Under the pieces are notes generated by a model that saw only the letters and a program-made list of their open reading frames with translations, ran no database searches and had not been told where the DNA came from. DNA of 64,000 nt. Origin: Tetradesmus obliquus (Eukaryota; Chlorophyta; Chlorophyceae; Sphaeropleales; Scenedesmaceae). Positions 10,869 through 22,197 of the stretch are shown here, piece by piece. Position 1 is the stretch's first letter, and each line of letters starts with the position of its first letter. The stretch covers positions 5,324,001-5,388,000 of the forward strand of contig CP126197.1 in assembly GCA_030272155.1 (NCBI GenBank), read 5' to 3'. Both the position numbers and the translations under genes were made by a program.

Positions 10869-13800
10869 TCAAAGAGCACATACGCCCGTGGCAAAGTTGC
10901 AGGCTCCGTCTCTGCTGCAGCAGATCTTCTGTGAGGGGTTTGCAGGGTTGGGGCAAATCCTGGACACCGCACAGCACACAGAGCCGTACAGGCACTCCTC
11001 AACAGTACCAGCCGGCAGGGTTTGGCAGCATGTTGAACCGCAAACCTCATTCTTCGGCGCCGCACAACACAGTGACATGCCGCTAGCTGACATAATGCAC
11101 CTGCCGACGTTTGTAGTCGCCCCTGCTGTCCCTGCAGGCTCGCAGCACGTGAGCGCAGAACCGATAACAAGCTGGTTGTTCGTGCCAGTCGGGTAGCAGA
11201 TGTCAGCTTGCGGCGAAAGGCAGCACTTCTGGTTGTTGACGCAAGAGGCTCCTAGCGCGCAGCAGTTGCCGTCGCCTTCACAAATGACTCGGCCGTTCTC
11301 GCAGCATGCGGCTACTGCTACTGGTGCGGTGGTGGCCGTTCCTGGTGTTGTTGCTTTGTAGCAGAACTCTGTGTCTGGGTTGCAGCAGCGCACAGTTGCG
11401 CCTTGCACGCACTGGCCGCCTTTTCGACAGCACCGCGTACCCTGCAGAAGTGTATGCAGCAGCAGCAGCAGCAGCAGCAGCAACAAAGGTGAGCAACCAG
11501 CTCCCAGATCAGCTGCTGCAGCTCATCACTGACAGTAAGGCACACCGCCTGCCATGTCACTGGTATCTTGTCAACTTTCTCTTGAATGACGCTCGTGCCT
11601 CTGATCCAGGGTGAGCTGCACCTTGCAGCACGCAGGCAACAGCGCCTGCACCACATGCAGAGATCTCTAGAGGCCTCTGCTGACTCTCAGCTGACAGCTT
11701 GCAATCAATTGCAGCCCCCTGCTTCTAGCATGGTATGATCCATGCACTGCTGCTGAATTGGAAGACCACGAATGCACCAAGCCCGCACATATGCAGACAC
11801 AGCTTGCTGATCCTGTGCGAGCTAGAGTGTTTGCTGTTTGCTGTTGAGCAAGCGCACGCCAGCTAGAGTGTTTGCTGTCGAGCATGCGCATTGGCAGGCT
11901 ATATTCTCACTGCTTACCGTAGTTGGCAGCGTGACGTTGACACAGTCTGTGTTGACCGGACACAGGCTCATCGGGCCTGCTCCCTCAGCTGGTGTGGTGC
12001 CGCCACTGACTGTGCACCGCGGGCCGGCTCCGCAAAAAGGTTGGTTGCCGGTGGTGGCGTTGTTGTAACACACATCAGCATCGCAGCAGCCCCACATGCC
12101 ACAGCAGACCTGCCAAGGGCATGCAGCAGTAGCAGTAGCACCTGTAAGATCAGGTCAGGTAGATGCGCATCACCTGCTTCGGCTGTTGCTGTGATGTGCT
12201 GCCTTGGGCCACACGCGCCCCTGCCCACTACAAGCACAACAACATTCAAGCAATCGCCTACTTGCCAGCAGCAGCGTGCTAAAGAAGAATGCAACAGTCA
12301 CGTTAGCATTGTGCATTTGCACAGCAAATGATGAGCAGCGCGCAGCAGCCGCACCTGGCCCCGCCCGCAGCAGGAGGGCTAAACAAGGCGCATGGGGTCT
12401 ACACAACACTCAAGACAGAGGATCAAAGCCTCAAAGAATCCGAACCCTCAGCAAGCTCTGAGCCCAGCAGCAGCCCCCACCTGGCCCCGCCTGCAGCAGA
12501 GGGCCAAACACGCTCAGGGAATTATCAATATATCAAGACAGAGGATCACAGCCTCAAGAATCCAAACCCTCAACAAGCTCTGAGTCCAACAGCAGCCCCA
12601 CCTGGCCCCGCCCGCAGCAGGAGGGTTAAACAAGGCTCATGGGGTTCACAGCATACCACGACAGAGGATCAAAGCCTCAAAGAATTTAAACCCTCAGCAA
12701 GCTGTGAGTCGTCCAGCAGCCGCACCTGGCCCCGCCCGCAGCAGGAGGGTGGTTGGAAGGGCTCGTGAAATAAACAAGGCTCCATAAATACATCAAGACA
12801 GAGGATCACAGCCTCAAGCTATGAGTCGTTCAGCAGCCGCACCTGGCCACGCCCGCAGCAGGAGGGTGGCTTGAATGGCTCGTTGCGGTTGGCGCAGGGC
12901 TTGCACAGCGCGTCGTTGACATCAGGGTACTCGATGATGCTCACTGCAGCAGCAGCAGCAGCAGCAGCAGCATCAGCATCAGCATCAGCATCAGCAGCGG
13001 TGCATAGCAGATGGAGCAGATGGCGGACGAAACACGCAGCTGCAGCATCAGAGTCTTCAGGCGGCTGCGGCTCGGCCCTTGCTCAGCAACCACGCAGCCA
13101 TGCACACCTACAGCCAGGCCTCAGAGTGACAGCCCGAGCTGAGCTGCTTGCAGCTTCCTACTTTACCAGGTGTCTGTGGTGGCGTACGCCGCATGAAAAC
13201 ACCGTGCAACCCCTCTACCTCTACCTACAATCAGGCAACAATGTGTTGATGGTTTGAGCGTGACTCAGCCAAGCAACCTGCATCCCATCAGCTTGCCAGC
13301 TACAGCTGCTTACACAAGGCTCACAGCACCGCCAACGCCTGCTCGAGTGCACTGCACTGCTGCAGGAGGCACAGGCGACACCAAGCCATCCCAACCTGCT
13401 GCACAAACAGCAGCCGCCAGGCCCTTATGCATAACTGTTAAAAACAACCCACTCACCGCATGCGGTGCGTGTGGGGTTTGAAGTGGTGCCATCTTGGCAG
13501 CGCCTGCATGCAGCGCTGCCCACTGGCCCTCCTGGGCTGAACCAGCCCAGCACGCACTGCACACAGAGTGCCGGCTGCCGCATGGCTGCTCCGTACCCTG
13601 CATGCGCAAGCGCAAAAGCAACACACATGCACACAACAGCACGTGATGAGTTTGCATACATAGTGCTGGCTGCCGCACGGCTGCCCGTAACCTGCATGCG
13701 CAAGCACACGAAGCAACACACAGACAAGAGCCCACGATGAGTTGGCACACACAGCGCTGGCTGCCTCACAGCTGCCCCGTAACCTGCATGCACTGGCCAA

Positions 13801-14733
13801 CACAGCGTCTCTGTTAACCTAAAAGCGCACAGGGCATGGTTGATTGCAGAGTGGACATGCCAGCGACGCATGCAATGCACTTGTTGCACCAAGCTAGCTG
13901 CTGGGATGATGCAAGCTGATGCGAATGCAGCTGGCTGCATGCAGAGCAGCACAGTTACATTGGTGACTAACTAGAGCTTTAAAAACCGGATGCAACCTTA
14001 CACAAACGCACCTGGCATGCACACACAGACTCCATTTTGCTCCTCAAACCCCCTGCTGCTGTTGCAGGGAGGCCGGGGGCCCACAGGGCGAGGGTCGCTA
14101 GGCAAGTTTGGCGGTGGGTTGCCCGGCTTTTTTGAGCCTTTTGATGCGCCAGCTGTCACAACTGCTGGTGCGTTGCTGCTGTCTACTGCTGTCTGAGGCG
14201 CTGCAGCAGCTGCTGTGCTGTTGTTGCCTTGGCTGATGGTAATGCTAGGCGACAGTGGGTCTACCGCTATTGGCTGTGTGTTGAGTTGTTGTTGGCTGCC
14301 CTGAGGAGCAGGGCTGCCGCCCTGCTGCTGCTGCTGCTGGTTTGTATGCTGCCCGGCTGCTGCTGGTTCCTGTGCTGCTGCCTCACTGCTGCTGCTGCCT
14401 GGTGTACTGCTACTGGTGCTCACTCCAGCGGCATCTGCTGCTGCAGGTGCGCCAGGGACCATCAGGTCTGCGAGCTCTCCTGCAAGGTGTGCAGGCAGCT
14501 GGCCGCTACCTTGCAACCGCCGACGCCGCTGCTGGCGACGTCTGTTCAGCGCTGCAGCTGCTGCCATGGCCTGCTCTGTGCTGCTAGCGTCTTGCCTGAT
14601 ATGGTCTGCTGCCATGTGAGTGCTGGTCAGAGATCCTTCTGCTGGCGGAGGCTGCAGGAAAGTCGCTGGGCTGTAGCCCTGCACAGCTGGCGACAAGTAG
14701 CCTGGATGTGCTACAGCCTTTACAATTTGAACC

Positions 14734-14776
<43 letters not shown>

Positions 14777-15067
14777 TTGGCGGGTGTCAAGTGTGTCACC
14801 TGGGGCCAGCTGCAGTTGCATTCTGAACTTGCATGCCCAGAGCTGGTGCAGGCACAAGTCTATCTACAACATCCAAATGCGGTGAGTTCAGCGTGTCTAT
14901 CGTACCTCCGATGCAAACATTGTTTGTAGCTCCGAATCTGTGTCCAGCCCAACTTGCTGCTGTTCTGCTGCTGTTGTCGAGGGGCTGCTCGCATCTGCAC
15001 CATGCCATACCAGAGACGGATGAACTGCTAGCAGAACAAACGTTACGAACATCCTCGAGGTCAGCAT
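10869..15067 (-). CDS. Secreted Cys-rich protein with EGF/GCC-like and multi-CC modules
   Basis: Seven exons on the minus strand join in phase: 15067-14906, 14863-14800, 14710-14012, 13597-13457, 12943-12843, 12109-11918 and 11441-10869, giving 643 residues. The start MLTSRMFVTFVLLAV is a clear signal peptide. Exon 3 encodes a Ser/Ala/Gln/Pro-rich spacer ending CVCMPG. Exon 4 continues with CVQCVLGWFSPGG and CRRCQDGTTSNPTRTAC, the pattern of ephrin-receptor-like GCC/EGF modules. Exons 5-7 carry many CC pairs (CCGMWGCC, CCRKGGQC, CCENGRVIC, CCSRDGAC), spaced like granulin-type disulfide knots. I infer an extracellular matrix or cell-wall protein; the exact family is unknown. Tandem splice-junction copies flank exons 4 and 5. 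Confidence 0.75.
11458..11482 (-). repeat. (CTG)n upstream of an acceptor in the Cys-rich gene
   Basis: Eight CAG triplets on the + strand, that is (CTG)n in gene sense, lie 17 bp upstream of the acceptor of the last exon (CTTCTGCAG|, exon start 11441). Confidence 0.8.
12335..12875 (-). repeat. ~122-bp minisatellite carrying a 5' splice site in every unit (5 copies)
   Basis: In gene sense each unit contains CCTCCTGC(T/A)GCGGGC followed by GGCCAG|GTG, the 3' edge of exon 5 with its donor. Junctions lie near 12843 (the true one), 12725, 12600, 12479 and 12353, so the period is 118-126 bp. The rest of the unit (TTGAGGCTTTGATCCTCTG in gene sense) is intronic. The array fills the intron between exons 5 and 6. 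Confidence 0.85.
13590..13800 (-). repeat. ~95-bp tandem copies of the exon-4 acceptor and 5' exon edge (3 copies incl. the true exon)
   Basis: Two decayed copies lie upstream (in gene sense) of exon 4. Their GCATGCAG|G acceptors fall near 13690 and 13785, against the true acceptor at 13597/13598. Each is followed by a degraded version of the CAGCC..GGCAGCC..GCACT start of the exon. Confidence 0.8.
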
Positions 15068-15310
15068 GCTGCTGCAGCCTCATTCAAGCTGCCGTGGGCA
15101 CACGGTGGTTGGCACCGAACTTATCAGGTGGTCCTTGTGCATAATAGCATGCTTAAACAATTCAAATCCTTAAATGTTGCTGTTTCATCGCGGGACTTGC
15201 AAACAGACGCATATGCCGCTGACAGCCAACCAGTTGTAAGTTCAAATCCCGACCCGACCGCAGGCAGTGCCCGCAGTTCTCGAGGGTGCAGTGCAACTGC
15301 GTTCGATCGT

Positions 15311-15315
15311 TTACA
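15311..15315 (-). terminator. TGTAA polyadenylation signal, SDR gene
   Basis: On the minus strand TTTGTAAACG lies about 140 nt downstream of the SDR stop codon (15455). TGTAA is the standard poly(A) signal of chlorophycean algae. Confidence 0.5.
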
Positions 15316-15454
15316 AAAAAACCTGTAATTCAAGCTTTGAAAATGAATAATCCAAATGTCCGCATGCTTCATAATGCCATTGCCATATGTACTGCCTCAG
15401 GCTCAGGCTGCAGCTCCGGTCAAACAACCAGCAGGTGGCTGCTGTAGCACTCCC

Positions 15455-18216
15455 CTACTGCTCCCGCAGCATGCTGCTAACATCGTAGCCGCTTTTGCCG
15501 CTGCTGAGAGCACGAGCACGGCCCGGCCCGACCTTCTTGAGCACCATCCAACCCAGCAGGGGCAGGTACTGCATGAGGTAGGCTGCAGCAATTGCAACAC
15601 AAGCGATGCAGCGGCAGTCGCAGCAGCAGCAGGACTCAGCACAGCACTCGAAAGTCAATCTGATCTTCATGCAGATGCCATGCAGTAGCCATCCTCGCTC
15701 ACAGGCGTGATTTTGCAACAATCCTGCAAACACGATCTCATGGTAATGTCCTCACCCATTGTCAGCACTGGCTGCTTTGCAAGCCATGCTTCCTCAACTC
15801 CAGCCGCCATTGCATTCGCCATCAGCTGCACTGCCCTGGCAGGTGCCATGCGGCGCTTGTCCTGCTGCTCCAGCCTGCTGATCTTGCCGTTGGGGCCAAA
15901 CAGCACGCGCGGCGTGTCTGATGAACTGCCGACAGGGCCGGGGCAGACGACTGTTACGCTGATGCCCCTGGGGAGGCAGCGGCAGGGCAGTGCAGCAGAC
16001 AGGGAGGCTCAGATTTGCAGCAGTGCATGATCACACACATACACAGTCAGGCTATCAGCCTTGTGGCATGTTGCAGCGAGCCTGCATATGAAGCGGGCAC
16101 AGCAGGTTCTTGGTTGTTGCAAATGCATGGCTCCTCCACAGCCACCGCAGCCAAGCTTGTGTTCCTAGCCCGCCAGCTCGCCAGCAGATCCTCAACACAG
16201 CTGCACCCCACCCCATGCACTCAGCTAATTGTCATACCATTCATCAGGCACATCTCCATGCACGCTTGCATGCATGTGTTGTCTCTGCCCTGCTGCAAAA
16301 GGAACTGGCATTCAAGCTGGCAGTGCCATGCGTGACAAGGGTTCACTGCCAAGAGAGGAACAAAGCAGATAGCGCACTGAACAGCAGGCACTCTAGCAGC
16401 ACCACCACCCAGCTCACTTGTCCGCCACCTCTGTTGCCAGTGATCCGAAGTAGCCCCACACCGCCATCTTGGCAGCAGAGTACACGGCCTGGCCAGGGGA
16501 GGGCACCTTGGCAGCCATGGAGGCCGTGACAACCAGGCGGCCCTTGCCCCTGCAGCATACATGGATAAACACCAACTTATTGCTACAGCTGATTTGCAAC
16601 AAAGTGCAGGTCAGGCACTGACCAATGGCTGCAGCGCGCTGCAGCTTTGCACGGATCGATGCTGCAGGCACACAGGCAAGCAATACACACAGTGAACCAC
16701 AACAATGCTTGCATGCGTTTGACTGCAATACCTCTGTCAACAACATGTGAGGAATGTGCAAAGCAGAAGATGGCCACAGAGTGCAAACGTGCTGCAATGG
16801 TTGCAATGGTGTGTGCAGGGGTGCAGCCTCACCGCTTCAGCATGTGTGGCAGCGCTGCCTGTGTGAGGCGTATGGGTGCCAGCGTGTTGATGTCCAGCAG
16901 CTGCTGCGCCACCTCACCAGTGGTCTCAGCCGCCAGCGCATGCTGCGAGGCGCCTGCAGCCAGGCAGCGAGGCAGGCAGGCAGCCAGGCAGCCAGGTAGG
17001 CAAAGGTGCTGTCAAAACAGGCGCCAAACATCACCAACAGACCACACGTACATGCGCGTGCTCAGCTGCTGAGTACATAGCTAACGGCTCGCAACTGACT
17101 GTCGTGCAGTTTGGTGAGCATGCCACCTCGCCGCTGTCTCAGCCGCCAGTGCATGCGGCGAGGCGCCTGCATCCAGGCAAGCACAAGAGGCACTGGTTCC
17201 CTTTGCAAAAGGGCGCCATATATAATCAACAGACCAGGCGTAGATGTGCATGCTCAAGCGCTGAGTACACATCCCACGGCTCGTGGTTGACTACCCTGGA
17301 GGTTGGTGAGCAAGGCCTGCTGCCTTTGCAGGTGCATGGCCCCCTGGCAGCCCCGTCAAATCTCATGGCAAAGAAGCAAAAAGAAGCAGCCCCACAGACA
17401 CCGACCACACATCCTGACAGCCCAAGCACCGCGTGATGTCACCTGTCATCTGCAGCAGTTCTCAAGGCTAACATCAACACACAACATGTGAGGCTTGCTG
17501 AGACACATCGCCTTGCAGCCATACTGCCTCGCACCTGCATTGTGTATCAGGAAGTCAATGCCTGCACCGCCGAACGCACCATCTGCTGCCGCTGCTGCTG
17601 CTGCCAGGTCAGCCTCTGGGCCCAGCAGGTCAAAGGGCAGCACCAGCACTGCTGAGGGGTCCGGGCAGGCCTCCTTGACCCTCTGGATGTATGGATACAT
17701 GGTGAAACAGCAGGCAGACAGGCAGGCAGACATTAGCGTATGTCAGTCAGCACACAAAGTGGCAACCCTGCAAGAGGGTCTGACGTGGCCCAGCAGGTCA
17801 AAGGGCAGCACCAGCACTGACGAGGGGTCGGGGCAGGCCTCCTTGACCCTCTGAATATATAAGTATGTGGTGTAACATCAGGCAGGCAGGCAGGCAGGCA
17901 GGCAGACATCAGCATATGCCAGTCAGCACACAAAGTGGCAGAGCCTGCAGGAGTGTCTGCTTCAGCAACACGACCATCTATTGTCTGTATGTGTGTGATG
18001 CAGTTGCGGCATGTTCAGCCAGCGTTCCCCATGCTGGGCTGCAGCAGCCCTGCAGTAAGCAGTGGCCAGTCAACCAAGCGGGCTGTTGACACTTAACACT
18101 TTGCACGCCCACAGGCGCGCACCTGCAGCCGCTCTGCGCTGCGTGATGACAGGATGAGCCGGGCGCCCTGCCCAGCCAAGTACTTGGCAAGCGCCTCACC
18201 AATGCCCTGCAGGGCC

Positions 18217-18278
<62 letters not shown>

Positions 18279-18477
18279 CGAGCCCTTGATGTTGGCTCAT
18301 AAGGCGCCTGCTTACAGCTGCTGTATTGGCTGCAGTGCGGCAGCTTTCGCGCCTGTGATGGCATGTGCAGCATGGGCACCCTCCCTGTCATCATTGGCAT
18401 GCCTTCAGCTGCTGTGCATCATCAACCGTACTACATTCAAGCAGCAACAACAATACTGCAGTAAACACTGCCGCCGC

Positions 18478-18514
<37 letters not shown>

Positions 18515-19179
18515 GCTGTTGGCGGCAACTATCCCACATTCTTGCCTGGCTAGCGCCTGTGATCCAGATGACCTTGCCCCTGAATGCATCCGGCTTGTGC
18601 CTGCCCCGCAGCAGCAGCGCCAGGTCAGCATCTGCTGACATTAGGCCATACAGCGCAATGGCGGTGCCAGTGGCGCTGACTGTTACAAATGCCACCAGCG
18701 CACCAACCCAGCCCAGCCTGCAACACCAAGGAAGGATAGGTGTGTAGCTCTTGCAATTGGGTTCTGAATATGTGGGCAGCACATAGTGCTGTGATGCAGT
18801 AAACTAGTTACGCCGCCAGTCGCGACAGAGCACAGGCAGGAGGTGGATGCGGCTGTATATTAGGTGACAGATGATGCGTAATGCTCCAAATGTGTCCAAA
18901 GGCAGGTGTTCTGTGTGTATTTTCTGTAGTGGCAACAGAGCGCCACTGCAACGAATCGCAAGCAGCACCGGTGTGTTAAAAGAGCAGGTGCATTACACTA
19001 CTGCCAGCTCACCCTGCAGCTGCATATCCAAGGGGCTGTGCTAACGGGCCTAGTGAATCGGCGCCCAACTGCAGCAGCTGCCCTGCCCCATGCAGCAGAG
19101 CATCCTGCCGGGGGCAGAAGTAGCCTGCTATGAACGCTGTAACGGCAGCAGGTACTGCTAGAAAAAGGCCACAGCACAT
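15455..19179 (-). CDS. Short-chain dehydrogenase/reductase, DHRS7-like, membrane-anchored
   Basis: Eight exons splice in phase: 19179-19013, 18717-18546, 18206-18123, 17682-17535, 16953-16833, 16549-16418, 15967-15756 and 15582-15455, giving 387 residues. The N-terminus has two hydrophobic segments (residues 2-20 and about 59-80), suggesting ER anchoring. Classical SDR features follow: the NAD(P)-binding TGASQGIGE (109-117), split by a GC-AG intron; NAG (189-191); and the catalytic Ser241, Tyr254 and Lys258 in AVYSAAKMAVWGY. The post-catalytic CPGPV loop and a 130-residue C-terminal part resemble the DHRS7 / 11-beta-HSD-like group, oxidoreductases of steroids, retinoids or lipids; the substrate is unknown. 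The start at 19179 precedes the first TM; an in-frame Met at 19419 is less likely. Exons 4 and 5 have decayed duplicates in the adjacent introns. Confidence 0.88.
17124..17170 (-). repeat. Decayed copy of SDR exon-5 acceptor and 5' edge
   Basis: In gene sense, GGATGCAG|GCGCCTCGC, then a degraded CATGC(A/G)CTGGCGGCTGAGAC, repeats the true start of exon 5 at 16953. It lies about 210 bp upstream in the same intron. Confidence 0.8.
17785..17852 (-). repeat. Decayed copy of SDR exon-4 5' half
   Basis: A near-identical duplicate of the true exon 17682-17617 (RVKEACPDPS...LPFDLLG) lies about 170 bp upstream in the intron. It has scattered substitutions, and its acceptor CAG has become CAG-less (TTCAGAGGG). 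A (CAGG)n run (17879-17905) flanks it. Confidence 0.85.
18218..18278 (-). repeat. (CTG)n at the 3' end of SDR intron 2
   Basis: About 20 CAG triplets on the + strand read (CTG)n in gene sense, ending CTTGGCCCTGCAG| at the exon-3 acceptor (exon start 18206). It occupies the pyrimidine-tract position. Confidence 0.85.
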
Positions 19180-19661
19180 CCCTCTAGATTGTTTCAGGGA
19201 CAATGGCTTTGCAGGCACAGCGCTTATGACGTTGGTATCTGCAGTGGCCAGGGAGTGTGCACAGCAGTTGAAACGGTTGGTGATGCACTCTGTGCTGCAG
19301 AATTGGAGTTCACTGCATCGCCTTACTAGTGCTATAGCAGCCTTAGAAACATGTGCACCACGTTGCACTGTTGGATCAACGTGTTGGTGCAGTACATCAG
19401 GACAGCAGTGCAGACCCACATGTCATGACAACTCCCAAGACCTGAAACAGCTGCGTACCCCTTCCGATGGCCGAAAGAGTCGACTACATTATTGTCACTA
19501 ACATATCAGCGTGCGTAGTGTTGAGGTGCTGCTGATCAACTGCCAAACCACCACGCTGCTGTCGCTCGCTCGGTGCTTCCGTTCTTCACGTAGTAGCGTG
19601 CTCGACTGTGGTGAAGTGAAAGAGAACTGTCGTAATAGTATCACAAACAACGCACAACAGT
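19180..19661. promoter_or_regulatory. Divergent intergenic region between SDR and p24 genes
   Basis: These 482 bp separate the start codons of two divergently transcribed genes and must hold both promoters and 5' UTRs. I see no TATA box or other motif I can name with confidence. Confidence 0.4.
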
Positions 19662-20562
19662 ATGGAGCGCCCTTGGCTCCTGCTGGCGCTGGTGCTGCTC
19701 TCTGCTGCTGTGGGGCCTAGCTCAGCCATCAAGCTCAAGTTTCAGGGAGAGGAGTGCCTCAGCTACACCTTCCAGCAGTATGAGTACTTCTATGGTTCCT
19801 TTGTCTCGATGCCGGACGTCTATGGCAGTACAGCCAAGTAAGCAGGGCTTCCACAGCGAGTTACCTGCAACTGTACTGTTGAATCCGACCACCTAACTGC
19901 TTCTCATTGGGCCTTGATGGTACTTCCATGCTGGGCCTTCAAACACATTATCACAATCTATGCCAGCAAGTGCCATGGCAGTTGTATGGCGCAGCTTGTT
20001 GAGCTTCTGCTCACAGGCAGTCCGAACACAGCAGCACCGCCAACAGAATCACCACCCTTCTGGTCGGTATCCCACCCTCCACCACACCCCGTGTGCTCCT
20101 GTCCTGCAAACCCTATCCTGCAGGTATGACCTCACCATCACAGCTCCTAGCCAGTCAAAACTGTACGAAGTACACAAGGAGAGCGAGGCCACCTTCCACT
20201 TGGTGCCTGTTGAATCTGGCTCGCACAAGTTCTGCCTGAAGTTCAACCCAGACGCATCACCCACACGCTACGTCATCCCACGCGACGTACTCTGGAATAT
20301 CAACATCGGGTACTCGGAAGGCCACGACAAGATTGAGGAGACAGACACGCAGTACCTGTGGCACCATGTGTACCAGATCGATGGGCAGGTGCAGGAGCTC
20401 AAGTCAACGCTGCACTACCTTTACTGGCGGGAGCGGCGGCACAGGGAGACAGTAGAGAGCACACACAAGCGCACCGTGTTTTACGCTTTCCTGCGCTGTG
20501 CGGTGCTGATCGGGGCGTCTCTGGGCCAGGTGTACTTCATCAGGCGCATGTTCAACAAGTAA
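19662..20562 (+). CDS. p24 (emp24/gp25L/TMED) family cargo receptor
   Basis: Two exons, 19662-19837 and 20124-20562, join in phase (AA|G) to give 204 residues, the usual family length. The start gives the signal peptide MERPWLLLALVLLSAAVG. A GOLD domain follows, with family Cys residues in EECLSYTF and HKFCLKFNP. Then come a coiled-coil stem (QVQELKSTLHYLYWRERRHR), a single TM (FLRCAVLIGASLGQVYF) and the short cytosolic tail RRMFNK. p24 proteins cycle between ER and Golgi in COPII/COPI vesicles and load cargo. The tail keeps basic and aromatic residues but has no canonical KKxx. A TGTAA at about 21034 may be the poly(A) signal. Confidence 0.93.
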
Positions 20563-22163
20563 CATGCTGTGGCGGCTTGCTCTTCAGGCGATATGCTGCA
20601 CAGCAAGCTCGCCAACTTTGCTCTTACAACAGCAGCGAGTGCACGACAGCGTATTTAGGGGTTATAACAAGCAGTGGGGCATTAGTCGGAGCAGCAGCGC
20701 TTCGTGGCGAGTCAGGTTGTTGTGGCTGGGGTGTGTGTTTGCACAAGGTTCAAGAGGCTGGGACATGCGGACGCCAATGCATGTGTGGCAGCCACAGGCA
20801 CACAAACAATCATGGCCTTTGTTTGCTTATGCGCAAACGGCATTGATCAACTGCAGCTCAGGCCGGTCGCCACGCCGCGCTATGGTGATGTGCAGCAGCG
20901 CGAGTTGCTGTTTTAACAGTTGCTGTGCGTGCTGCACATGCCGTGATGGTTGCAAAGCACAGCAGGAAGTCTGGTTTGCATAACCCAGCGTATAGGAGCA
21001 CACACTTTGTGGGCAAGGTCATTTTAGGTGTGCTTGTAACAATCTATTGGGACCTGTTTACTTTTGTACTGCTTTCAGTTCGCGGAGCCAGACTGCAATG
21101 CCGGCAGCGCATGCGCTTTGCGCAAAGCCTGGCTGTCAGTCACTGACTGACACACTTTGTGCCTAGCTCGCTGGAGGCCACATCACAGTTCATGTTTCAA
21201 ACATGGCATTATTATGGCATAAGCCATTGCAGTGCCAGTTGTGAAAGGTGAGTTGTAAAGGGTGAGTTTGCATATTACTTGTCTGTAGAGGCTGTAATGT
21301 ACCACAACCCGTTCAAAATACCTCACAAGACGTCCGCTTCAAACCCGAGTCAGCTGGTGCCACAACCATGAACCAGGCAGGAGCCTAGCTGGGTCACACC
21401 GTCTGCCAGTTGTTTCTGGCGCACACGTACACGCCAAACAACCCATGAGCTTGCCCGCTCCCCTCCGCGCACATAACACATGAACATTCCTTGACCAACG
21501 GACAGCTCATACGGCATGACCTAAGAGCCCATAACACGTGGCATACGGAGCTGCAAACATGCTGCCACCAACTGCTTGCCTGCATAGCATTGCAAAACAC
21601 TGCCACAGCAGTGCACACCTACTAACATTGGGCACGTACCCACGAAAATGACACAACCCTGCACTTTGCCTGCCAGCAAACATCACCACCAGCTGTTGTT
21701 ACTGTGACCGCAATAGCCAGCCACGTAACTGCACCGACACACGATCCACACAGCACCACCACCCCCCACACACTCAGCAATCAATGCAAAGTTTGCCTGC
21801 TGGAGGCAGACACACAGAACTGCTGGCATGCCACTGCCAGTCACCAAGCCAGTAACAAGGCTTCGCGCACACAAGCGACACCACATGAAAATGAAACATG
21901 GTGAACTGGGCACTTTAGTCTTGCAATCGATCACCTGCAGCACTGAAGCCAGCCTGCAGCACTGAAGCCAGCATACTGACGCCAGCATACATCACACGGC
22001 ACTCCGAGTGTGCATGGCTGACAATAACTCAGCACCGTGCACGCCTCAGCTCAGTCCAAATACCTTCGCACACACTGCACACACAACATGTATGCTCTCT
22101 CCCGTCCTCACACACCGTAGCGGCCCACAACCCCGTCACGTACCCCGTTACTACTATTGTTAT
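20563..22163. other. Convergent intergenic region (3' of p24 and of the kinase)
   Basis: No coding signal seen. The composition is lower in GC and lacks the triplet runs found in genes. It should hold both 3' UTRs. Confidence 0.5.
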
Positions 22164-22168
22164 TTACA
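22164..22168 (-). terminator. TGTAA polyadenylation signal, kinase gene
   Basis: Minus-strand TGTAAATAAC lies about 30 nt past the kinase stop codon at 22198. Confidence 0.5.
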
Positions 22169-22197
22169 ATCAGCGCGAGCTGTAGCCACCCAGGCAC

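Noticed and set aside
13310..13372. Alternative exon after Cys-rich exon 4 (AVQCTRAGVGG...)
   Set aside because: It runs into a stop within 20 codons, whereas 12943-12843 is phase-compatible and continues the Cys pattern.
15195..15265. TTCAAATCCC with surrounding stems, resembling a tRNA T-arm
   Set aside because: The flanking five bases do not pair (GTAAG against CCCGA) and no acceptor stem or anticodon arm can be folded.
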